Source: an uncultured Verrucomicrobiota bacterium (GTDB lineage: Bacteria > Verrucomicrobiota > Verrucomicrobiia > Limisphaerales > UBA1319). Taken from it: DNA of 51,041 nucleotides. The stretch is taken from the NCBI GenBank assembly GCA_903845125.1, contig CAIMWS010000453.1, positions 1 through 51,041 of the forward strand. Direction: 5' to 3'. Both the position numbers and the translations under genes were made by a program. Below, in pieces: positions 44,071 through 51,041 of this stretch; positions within the stretch are counted from its first letter, which is position 1; the number at the start of each line of letters is the position of its first letter. The notes under the pieces were generated by a model, which worked only from the letters and a program-made list of their open reading frames with translations, made no database searches and was not told the DNA's origin.

Positions 44071-44676
44071 ATGGATGCAATTACCGCTATTAAAGAACGC
44101 CGAGCCGTCAAGCATTTCGACCCCAGCCACCGCCTGACCGAGGCGGAAATCAACCAACTCCTGGCGCTGGCGATGCTCTCCCCCACCGCTTTCAACCTCC
44201 AGCACTGGCGCTTTGTGGTCGTGCGCGACATGGATCTGCGCCGCCAAATCCGCGCCGCCGCATGGGACCAGGCCCAAGTAACCGATGCCTCCCTCCTGGT
44301 GGTGCTCTGCGCCGACCTGCAAGCCTGGTCGAAGGATCCCGCCCGCTATTGGAAGGACGCGCCCCAGGCCGCCCGGGATATGCTGGTGCCCGCCATCGGC
44401 CAATATTACACGCGGAATGAGCAAGCCCAGCGGGATGAAACCATGCGCTCCTGCGGGATTGCCGCCCAGACCCTCATGCTCGCCGCCAAAGCCATGGGCT
44501 ACGATTCCTGCCCCATGGACGGCTTCGATTTCAACGCCGTTGGCAAATTGATCAACCTGCCCGCCGACCACCTCATTGCCCTGTGCGTCGTCATCGGCAA
44601 AGCCACCAAGCCCGCCTGGCCGCGCCCAGGTCAGCTGGCCATGCAGGAGGTGGTCGTCACCGACCGCTTTCCTTGA
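44071..44676 (+). CDS. Nitroreductase-family FMN protein
   Basis: FMN- and NAD(P)H-dependent nitroreductase-like enzyme of 201 residues, usual length (NfsB/YfkO type). Family features: IKERRAVKHFD at the N-terminus (the first FMN-phosphate site), SPTAFNLQHWRFVVV, then LMLAAKAMGYDSCPMDGF and the C-terminal IGKATKP segment. Its physiological substrate is unknown; such proteins often reduce quinones or nitroaromatics. It is divergent from the carbohydrate operon with a 157-base spacer. The following 410 bases are non-coding. Confidence 0.9.
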   Translation: MDAITAIKERRAVKHFDPSHRLTEAEINQLLALAMLSPTAFNLQHWRFVVVRDMDLRRQIRAAAWDQAQVTDASLLVVLCADLQAWSKDPARYWKDAPQAARDMLVPAIGQYYTRNEQAQRDETMRSCGIAAQTLMLAAKAMGYDSCPMDGFDFNAVGKLINLPADHLIALCVVIGKATKPAWPRPGQLAMQEVVVTDRFP

Positions 44677-45087
44677 TCCGGGTGCCGCACGGCGGAAGCG
44701 CCAGCAACGGTAGCGCCGGCCGGTTTCATCGCGGCGGCCGAACGGCCCGGGCAGCCAATTCACCCGGGAGCAAAACCGGGCCACCCGGGCAGGAATCGCC
44801 TGCGCCAGACCGCTGCGGATGGCCAAGGCCAGCCATGGCCATCACCAGCGGCCGTCCGGATTCCGGAACCATTCCGAAGGTGTGAGCCCGATCCATGTGC
44901 AACTGCCTGCGCAAAAGTATTTTGTGAATGAGCAGCCAGGGTGGATGCGTGGGGCAAGACAGGTCCCGCTTCCGCTGGCAGAGGCGATGGGAAGCGATTT
45001 TCGCCAAAACGCCGTGATGCCGGGCTTGAATATTGGGGCGGCTTTTGATAAAGTTGGAGACTGGATCTATTCAGTTCAGGCAACCGA
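44677..45087. other. Intergenic region between nitroreductase and receiver genes
   Basis: About 410 bases with no supported gene, RNA or repeat. Confidence 0.35.
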
Positions 45088-45603
45088 ATGGACGGTGGCA
45101 TTTTTAGTTACACTATGGCGACTCATAAAACTCGTGGTCTTCAAAAGCCGCTTATTGCCGCTTCTAAGGAATCAAGCTCTGGGCCAATGCCGGCAAGCAA
45201 CGACGCGATGGCCAGGGGTGATGAAGATATTTTACTGGTGGAGGATGAATCGTTCCTCCGGTTGGTGATTGCCAAGACCTTGAGGAACCTGGGATACCGG
45301 GTGCATGAGGCCAACAACGGGACCGAAGCCTTGCAAGCCTGGCAGGAGCATTCCCAAACCATCAAGGTATTGATTGCCGATGTGGTGCTGCCGAATAGCA
45401 TAACCGGAATTGAGCTCGCCAGAATGCTAAGGAATGAGAAGCGAGAACTGAAAATCATCCTATCCAGCGGGTATGACTCCGAAATATCCAAGTGTGATGA
45501 CCTGGCCGCCGAGGGCATGAAATTCCTGCCCAAACCCTTTCTCATTAACGACCTATGCCTCACCATCCGGGCCTGCCTTGGCCGGCCAGAAAGCGCGCCA
45601 TAG
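45088..45603 (+). CDS. Single-domain receiver protein (CheY-like)
   Basis: Stand-alone receiver of up to 171 residues; starts at 45088, 45115 or 45187 are all possible, since none has a clear ribosome site, and only from about residue 47 (DILLVEDESF) is it family-like. Phosphoacceptor Asp98 in LIADVVLPNSITG, acidic pair Glu52/Asp53, switch S126-S127 and Lys149 in LPKPF are all present. The sequence closely resembles the C-terminal receiver of the kinase at 30308-33208. It lies 133 bases before a kinase that lacks a C-terminal receiver, so it probably works as its separate receiver. Confidence 0.85.
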   Translation: MDGGIFSYTMATHKTRGLQKPLIAASKESSSGPMPASNDAMARGDEDILLVEDESFLRLVIAKTLRNLGYRVHEANNGTEALQAWQEHSQTIKVLIADVVLPNSITGIELARMLRNEKRELKIILSSGYDSEISKCDDLAAEGMKFLPKPFLINDLCLTIRACLGRPESAP

Positions 45604-45736
45604 AAGTGATCTTGCCTGGGGCCTTGTTTCCGGCAAGTCCTCCGATTCTCACCGCCGAGCCTGAGCCATTTTGTGGGGAGTTCCGCCCCGCCCGGCTTGC
45701 TCCACGGAGCGCCTTTAAAGGCTCCGCAAAAAATCC

Positions 45737-48049
45737 ATGACCGATCAAAATCCAGACCTGCCAATTCGCGCGGCGATGGTGGTTTACCACGATGCCGCCC
45801 AACTGACCTGGCTGTGTGAACAGCTCAAAAAGGAGGGATTGGAGGTCCGCGGATTTGATAACGCCGCCGCCGCCTTGGCGGCCATGAGCGGAATCCGCCC
45901 CCCAGCCATCATTGTGACCGGCCTCCATATGCCCGGTATTGACGGCTGGTGTTTTTGCCGCCTGTTACGCTCGCCCGATTATGCGCTGCTGCACCAGGTT
46001 CCCGTTTTAGTGGTTTCAACCACGGTGGCCGAGGAGGAGGCCGCCCGCATCACCGCCGACCTCGGAGCCAATGCCTTTCTGGCCTTGCCCCTGGATGCTC
46101 AAAAGTTCCGGGAACAGGTGCGGATGTTCCTGGAGGGCGAAAAAACGCCAAAGATGCCCCGGGTCCTGATCGTGGATGACGATGCCAATGCGACGGAGCT
46201 TTTACAGCAGGCGTTCGAATTGAGCGGATACCGGGCCGATGTCTCCCAGACCGGACAGCAGGCGGAAAACCAGTGTAAAGCCCAGGATTACGAGGTGGTC
46301 ATTCTGGACCATACGTTACCCGATACGCGGGGGGACCAGCTCCTGATGGCCTTGAAGCAACACCGCCCCAATGCAGTATATCTGGCGATCACCGGGGATC
46401 CCCGGCCCGAACTGGCGCTGGAATGGATGAAACTGGGGGTATCGGCTTTTGTAAACAAACCGTTTGTCACGCAATACCTGATCGAATTGTGCGCCAAAGC
46501 CCGGCGCGAAAGGGATCTATTGCTCCTGGAGGGCCGGTTGGAAGCGCGCACCCGGGAACTGCGTGAAAGCGAGCAACGGCTCAGAACTGTCCTGCGGACC
46601 GCCATGGATGGCTTCTGGCTGGCCGATCCCCAAGGCCGCTTGCTCCAGGTCAATGACACCTATTGCCGGATGAGCGGTTATGACGAAGCGGAATTGCTCG
46701 GCATGACCATTGCCGGCCTGGAGGCCGCCCAACCGGAAAAAACCACTTCCCACCTCCGCAAAATCATTGCGAAGGGGGAGGATCGCTTCGAAACCCGGCA
46801 TCGCCGCAAGGATGGCAGCCTTTTTGACGTCGAAGTCAGCATCCAGTATCACCCGATCGAGGGTGGCCGGCTGGTGGCGTTTTTGCGCGATATTACCGAG
46901 CACAAGCGCGCACAGACCGAGTTGCTGGAGAGCGAGGAACGCTACCGAACCCTTTTTGACCGGGCCAATGAGGGGATAGCCCTGGTGTCCGATGAAGGCA
47001 GACTGATTGCAGTGAACGAATCGTTTGCCAGCATGCACGGCTATACCGTGGATGAAATGCTCTACATGAGTTTAAGGGATTTGGGCCTGGCTGAAACCAT
47101 CGGACAATTCTTTGAGCAGATGCAGCGGGTGTTAAGCGGCGAAACCATCAAATGCGAGGTGGAGCATTATCACAAGCACGGCCACCTTATTCCGCTGGAA
47201 GCTTCCGCCTGCCTGATTTCTTCCACGGGGAAAACCTTCATTCAATGCTTTTACCGGGATATCACAGACCGAAAACGGGCGGAAGCCGAGCGGGCCAGAC
47301 TCCAGGCGCAATTCCACCAGGCGCAGAAAATGGAAGACATCGGCCAGTTGGCCGGCATCCTGGCACACGATTTTAACCATATCATGTCGTCAACCGTCAC
47401 GCATCTGAGCCTGCTGCGGAAGCAGGCCGGCATGGATCCCAAAATGCAGGAAATGCTGGAGGGATTGCTGGGGGAAGCCAAACGAGCCGCCAGCCTGACC
47501 CGGCAACTGCTTTTATTCAGCCGCAAATCCGTGTTGGAAATTGAAATCCTGGATCTCAATGTAACCGTGTCCAATTGGCTGCCCATGCTCGCCCAGTTGG
47601 CAGGGGATCAAATTGATCTGCGATTTGAAGATAGTTCCATCGCTCCCATCGTGGAAGCCGACGAACGCATGATCGAGCAGGCATTAATGAACTTGGTGCT
47701 CAACGCCCGGGATGCCATGCCCGGCGGCGGCTTGCTCGCCATCAGGCTCGCCTGCCTCCAGGTGGGCCTCGAACAAGTTAAGGAAACCAGCCCGGCGCGT
47801 CAGGGCAAGTTCGTTTGTCTTTCAGTTGTGGACACCGGCTGCGGCATGGATCCATCCACGCAGGATCGTATTTTTGAGCCTTTTTTCACCACCAAGGAAC
47901 CTGGCAAAGGCACCGGCTTGGGGCTGGCGGCGGTCCACGGCATCGTGGTGCAACACCGGGGATGGATTGAAGTGCAGAGCCAGCCAGGCCAGGGGGCGGC
48001 CTTTAACATCTTTCTCCCCGCAGCGCCAAATTCGAGTACGGGTGGATAG
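45737..48049 (+). CDS. PAS histidine kinase with two N-terminal receivers, the first degenerate
   Basis: Cytosolic sensor kinase of 770 residues. Receiver one (10-130) has Gly62 (VTGLHMPGIDG) where the family has phosphoacceptor Asp, lacks the acidic pair (VVYHDA) and has LPLD in place of K-P, so it is a pseudo-receiver. Receiver two (141-260) is complete: VDDDA at 146-150, Asp191 in ILDHTLPD and Lys241 in NKPF. A coiled segment (255-285), two PAS domains (about 280-390 and 400-512), HisKA with His544 in LAHDFNHIM, and HATPase with DTGCGM, FEPFFTTKEPGKGTGLGLAAVHGIV follow. There is no C-terminal receiver; the upstream single-domain receiver may take that place. Start ATG at 45737 has no strong ribosome binding site. 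Confidence 0.9.
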   Translation: MTDQNPDLPIRAAMVVYHDAAQLTWLCEQLKKEGLEVRGFDNAAAALAAMSGIRPPAIIVTGLHMPGIDGWCFCRLLRSPDYALLHQVPVLVVSTTVAEEEAARITADLGANAFLALPLDAQKFREQVRMFLEGEKTPKMPRVLIVDDDANATELLQQAFELSGYRADVSQTGQQAENQCKAQDYEVVILDHTLPDTRGDQLLMALKQHRPNAVYLAITGDPRPELALEWMKLGVSAFVNKPFVTQYLIELCAKARRERDLLLLEGRLEARTRELRESEQRLRTVLRTAMDGFWLADPQGRLLQVNDTYCRMSGYDEAELLGMTIAGLEAAQPEKTTSHLRKIIAKGEDRFETRHRRKDGSLFDVEVSIQYHPIEGGRLVAFLRDITEHKRAQTELLESEERYRTLFDRANEGIALVSDEGRLIAVNESFASMHGYTVDEMLYMSLRDLGLAETIGQFFEQMQRVLSGETIKCEVEHYHKHGHLIPLEASACLISSTGKTFIQCFYRDITDRKRAEAERARLQAQFHQAQKMEDIGQLAGILAHDFNHIMSSTVTHLSLLRKQAGMDPKMQEMLEGLLGEAKRAASLTRQLLLFSRKSVLEIEILDLNVTVSNWLPMLAQLAGDQIDLRFEDSSIAPIVEADERMIEQALMNLVLNARDAMPGGGLLAIRLACLQVGLEQVKETSPARQGKFVCLSVVDTGCGMDPSTQDRIFEPFFTTKEPGKGTGLGLAAVHGIVVQHRGWIEVQSQPGQGAAFNIFLPAAPNSSTGG

Positions 48050-48105
48050 CCAATTCCCCGGCTTGTTTACAGGCTCGGCTCCCTTGACCTTATACACGGC
48101 TTTGC

Positions 48106-48150
48106 GTTGGCGGCGGAGCCAACGGCCAAGCGCAGTTGGCCGGCGCCGCC
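48106..48150. other. Nested inverted repeats between convergent genes
   Basis: GGCGGCG (48109-48115) pairs with CGCCGCC (48144-48150), GGCCAA (48124-48129) with TTGGCC (48136-48141), and alternatively GTTGG (48106-48110) with CCAAC (48119-48123). The structure lies between the kinase stop and the convergent beta-helix gene. No T-run, so terminator function is uncertain. Confidence 0.4.
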
Positions 48151-48171
48151 ACCTTCTCCGTTGGTTCCCGG

Positions 48172-50145
48172 CTATCTCTGGAGCGTGACTTTATAAAACC
48201 GTTTGGGCTTCCCGGGAGAATCCATATCGAGGAAAAACCAACCGCTGGCGCTCATGGTATTGGTAGCCAGGGCGGTCCAATCGCCGCTGTCCATATTGGT
48301 GGAGTAACTGAGCACAAAAGTCTGGCCGGCCTGCCCCGCAATATCCAGTCCGGCATACAGTTTCAAGTCCACGCGAGCTTCATAAATTACCAATTGCACC
48401 GGGGCGCTGGTGACGCTGCCGAACACGTTCGATACCACAACGGCGTAGCGGCCGGCATTTGCCTCTTCCAGATGGGACAAGGTCAGGGTGCTGGAATTCG
48501 GGGCCGCCACCGGGCGGTCGTTAAAAAACCAATGGTAGTCCAAAGGCTGCGCGCCAGTGGCCACCACATTGAAGGTGGCCGTGCCGCCCAGGTAGCCAGA
48601 CTGGCTTTGGAGCGGAGTCGTTATTTCCGGCGCGTTGCCAGCGATGCCTTCGATCCAGCCGGATGCGCCGGGTCCCCCGTAAGCGCCCATGTCGTTGCGC
48701 ACGCCACCCAGGGAAGGTGGGAAAGCCACGTCGTTGTAAGGCGCCGCGGGATCGCCCGCATCGATGCAAGGAGATCCTTCCAGGAGATGGAAGTCGCCGA
48801 GGGTGGGTGCGGTCAGCAGCGGATTATAGGCGGTGTTGCCCACGCCAGAAAATCCGCCTTGGATGGCCGAATAGCTGACGTTCGTTGTGCCGGCGACCTG
48901 GCCAGCCGAGCTTCCCCAAACGATGGAGTTGCGCACCGCAGTGGCGTTATTTTCTGCCCGTATTCCCTGGGTGCCATTGAAGGCCAGAGTGCAATTGAGC
49001 AAATCAGCTCCATTGGCGCCTGCGTATAAAGCCTCGGGGGTGTTATAGGCAAGAATGCAATTCGTGAGTGCAGCGCGGGCTCCGGCAAAGAAGTAGCCAC
49101 CACCCGCAATTCCGATCGTCGTGGCCGACCATCCGTAGGCTGGTGTTGCTCCTTGAGCGGAGTTCCCGGACACAATCGTGTTCTGCCCGACTGCCGCTTT
49201 TTGGGAGTAGATCCCTCCCCCAAGGCTTAGGACCGTCAAAATATAGGCCTGCGGCATGCTGAAAGAAACATAAGCGCTGGCTGTTGAGGTATTGCCCAAA
49301 ACACTGCAGTTCACCATCGTCAATCCTGAAGTATGCACCCCGCCCCCTTCGGACTCGGAGTAAATATATTCGTTAAGCCCGCCATTGGCCCTGGCCGAGA
49401 CTGAGTTGCTGGAGATGAGGCTATTGGTCATGGCAAGCTGCCCGGACACGCAAACCCCGCCGCCATTGCCAATGGCGGTGACCGCTCCTCCCGTGGCCGT
49501 CACGGCCACCGAGTTTTTCTGAACGACACAGCGATTCAGCACCAGCCCGGAACCACAAAACACCCCTCCCCCTTTCCCGGCGCATGCGGTGCCTGCGGCA
49601 GTCACCGCATTCTCCTCGATGACGCAATTATCCAAGGTCAGCGCGGTGTCGCTGTTGATCCCGCCACCCAACACTTCACTGGAAGGGCTCACGGGCAAGG
49701 AAACGGTATTGCCACGAATGAGGCAGTCTCGAATGGCGAGCGTCGTGCTCACGATGCGGATGCCGGAACTGGCCGACCGCTCGACCACGCAATGAGCCAA
49801 TTGGGATACCGGCGGCGCCTGGTTGAAAAAGAGGCCCCGCCATCCGGCGCTGCTGGCCGGGTGAAGGGTGAAGGTGATCTTGTCTTGCGCCGTGCCAATC
49901 GCCGTAAGCCGTCCCGCCACTTCCATCATCCGGTCGCTTTGGAAAAATACCGTTACCCCCGGCTGGATGGTCAAACTCGCCACCAGGATGTCGTTGGTCA
50001 CGACGTAAGGCGAATTGGCTTTGGTCCAGGTCTGCCCGCTGACCGCTCCGCCGACGAAGGTATCCGCCGAGGCCATCCACACTGATCCGGCCCATCCCAT
50101 CGCCAAAAACGACACGAATCGCACTGCTCTCTTAATTTCTCGCAT
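48172..50145 (-). CDS. Secreted parallel beta-helix protein with Ig-like domain
   Basis: Exported protein of 657 residues. The start ATG at 50145 yields the signal peptide MREIKRAVRFVSFLAMGWAGSVWMASA. Residues about 40-460 are right-handed beta-helix repeats with short NCxxxxN/NSLISSNSV-type coils (for example LDNCVIEENAVTA and LTNCILAYNTPEAL). A DAGDPAAPYNDVAFP segment (about 465) typical of choice-of-anchor-like proteins follows, then an Ig-like domain (about 500-590, LSHLEEANAGRYAVVVSN) and a C-terminal tail ending RFYKVTLQR, similar to the leucine-rich-repeat protein's tail. No catalytic residues of a pectate lyase are evident, so it may be an adhesin or polysaccharide-binding surface protein. 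TATAAATTTATA lies two bases before the start codon, so its mRNA may be leaderless. Confidence 0.85.
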   Translation of the reverse strand: MREIKRAVRFVSFLAMGWAGSVWMASADTFVGGAVSGQTWTKANSPYVVTNDILVASLTIQPGVTVFFQSDRMMEVAGRLTAIGTAQDKITFTLHPASSAGWRGLFFNQAPPVSQLAHCVVERSASSGIRIVSTTLAIRDCLIRGNTVSLPVSPSSEVLGGGINSDTALTLDNCVIEENAVTAAGTACAGKGGGVFCGSGLVLNRCVVQKNSVAVTATGGAVTAIGNGGGVCVSGQLAMTNSLISSNSVSARANGGLNEYIYSESEGGGVHTSGLTMVNCSVLGNTSTASAYVSFSMPQAYILTVLSLGGGIYSQKAAVGQNTIVSGNSAQGATPAYGWSATTIGIAGGGYFFAGARAALTNCILAYNTPEALYAGANGADLLNCTLAFNGTQGIRAENNATAVRNSIVWGSSAGQVAGTTNVSYSAIQGGFSGVGNTAYNPLLTAPTLGDFHLLEGSPCIDAGDPAAPYNDVAFPPSLGGVRNDMGAYGGPGASGWIEGIAGNAPEITTPLQSQSGYLGGTATFNVVATGAQPLDYHWFFNDRPVAAPNSSTLTLSHLEEANAGRYAVVVSNVFGSVTSAPVQLVIYEARVDLKLYAGLDIAGQAGQTFVLSYSTNMDSGDWTALATNTMSASGWFFLDMDSPGKPKRFYKVTLQR

Positions 50146-51041
50146 TTATAAATTTATAGTTGTTTAGCTCCGATAACACTTTTTTCAAGTCATTTTTCGT
50201 CCGCAATTTGCTCTGTGCAGGCGCAACGCCAAGCGGTCCCTTTCCGCTAAAGCAAAGCTTGTGGCAGGCTCATAACGATGGCCCCCACCGCGCTGCCAGC
50301 CAAATCAGAACTTGGAAAAAACAAGAATAGCATTCCCCATGCCATTATCAGATCCGAGAATGATCCCGTTGTTTGGTTTGGCATGTGGACTGAATGCCAC
50401 CACCAGTTCCCCCCGGAGGGGCGCAACCTCCACTCCAGTAAACTGCTGGGGCAAACCGCCATAAACCCGGCAAATCAAAGGAGATTGCCAGGTTCTGTTT
50501 GAGAGGGAGAGTCCGCCATGGATCCTGATGCAGGCTGTTGTTCATCCGACCATGGCCGTGGATTTATGAATTCCTGGCTGTGGGCTGAAATTGGCCCTAA
50601 AGGATTGGGTAATCCTGCCGATAAGGCATGGGTATGCTGAAGCCTCAGGAATTCAATGGATTCCGGGAGCGGCGGCTCAACCCGGGCAGAACGCCTGGCA
50701 AGAGCACAGCCCCGATTCCCAAGATTTTCGAGGCCAGCCATCCTTGATGCATTTTGGTTAACGATAAAATCACCACATGATCATCCAAAACAAGGTAATC
50801 CTGTTTTCCCCCTCCAAGGAGGTTTGGGAAATTATTGACCGGTATTGTCTCGATCAAGGCCTGAATATGAGCAATCCGCACGACCGGGACGTGGCAATCA
50901 ACTATACCGCTCACGAGAATTGACCCGGGTCTGCTCAGATAAACTGACCCGCCCCTGATCTACAGGAACATCGCCCGGCAGCCTTTTTCCTTTCCAAGCA
51001 GAGGGGGAGGCATCTGCTTCGGGCTGGTTGGGGAAAAAGGA
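50146..51041. other. Terminal non-coding region
   Basis: About 900 bases to the end of the window. The AT-rich palindrome TATAAATTTATA (50147-50158) is next to the beta-helix gene. Apart from the small frame at 50777 no gene, RNA or repeat is supported. Sequence near the very end (CTGACCCGCCCCTGATC) was not recognised. Confidence 0.4.
50777..50923 (+). CDS. Possible small protein near window end
   Basis: An ATG-started frame of 48 residues (MIIQNKVILFSPSKEVWEII ... DVAINYTAHEN), with balanced, protein-like composition and no membrane segment. No good ribosome binding site and no family recognised. Confidence 0.3.
   Translation: MIIQNKVILFSPSKEVWEIIDRYCLDQGLNMSNPHDRDVAINYTAHEN

Overview
The window is a GC-rich bacterial chromosome segment, most likely from the phylum Verrucomicrobiota (Pedosphaera/Limisphaera-like). 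This is inferred from gene content: secreted proteins ending in an F-x-D ... R-x-Y type tail, DUF6799, GH172-like (DUF2961) and NPCBM-domain proteins, UxaA/RraA/Gfo-Idh catabolic clusters, and large PAS hybrid kinases. No rRNA is present to prove it. No CRISPR array, intact mobile element or phage gene was seen.

Layout. 0.3-3.5 kb: lhgO, then rplU-rpmA-obgE with a good sigma70 promoter and an internal terminator. 3.5-9.0 kb, minus strand: PQQ beta-propeller protein, gatB, a PAS hybrid kinase and a LysR regulator, ending in a hairpin facing obgE. 9.7-11.6 kb: stand-alone infA and a DEAD-box helicase with a strong terminator. 11.6-18.1 kb: serine hydrolase, sirtuin, Rieske ferredoxin, a secreted cysteine hydrolase fused to carbohydrate-binding domains, a sugar permease and a DUF2961 enzyme. 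18.4-21.9 kb: argH, a squalene/phytoene synthase-like gene and a zinc alcohol dehydrogenase in one tight operon. 22.2-28.7 kb, minus strand: a tandem-HTH protein, a secreted leucine-rich-repeat protein, rpsB-tsf with terminator, and gltX. 28.8-35.2 kb: a DUF6799 export protein, a small ORF overlapping a four-PAS hybrid kinase, a NarL-type regulator and tRNA-Thr(CGT) followed by an RHS-like remnant. 35.6-43.9 kb, minus strand: a six-gene carbohydrate operon (Gfo/Idh dehydrogenase, RraA-like aldolase, SAF protein, UxaA dehydratase, TIM-barrel secreted enzyme, GH9). 44.1-50.1 kb: nitroreductase, single-domain receiver, double-receiver PAS kinase and a secreted beta-helix protein.

How it fits together. 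Housekeeping translation genes (L21, L27, Obg, GatB, IF-1, S2, EF-Ts, GluRS, tRNA-Thr) alternate with accessory modules for saccharide degradation and sensing. The best candidate for an undescribed system is the 35.6-43.9 kb operon: two exported glycan-active proteins would release a sugar or uronate that is oxidised (Gfo/Idh), dehydrated (split UxaA) and cleaved (RraA-like). Its rraA gene carries a perfect 46-bp palindrome that replaces conserved sequence. Other notable points are a hybrid kinase without its phosphoacceptor histidine, a kinase whose first receiver has lost its aspartate, an Obg with an insertion of about 60 residues in its Obg fold, and a short ORF translationally coupled to a kinase gene.
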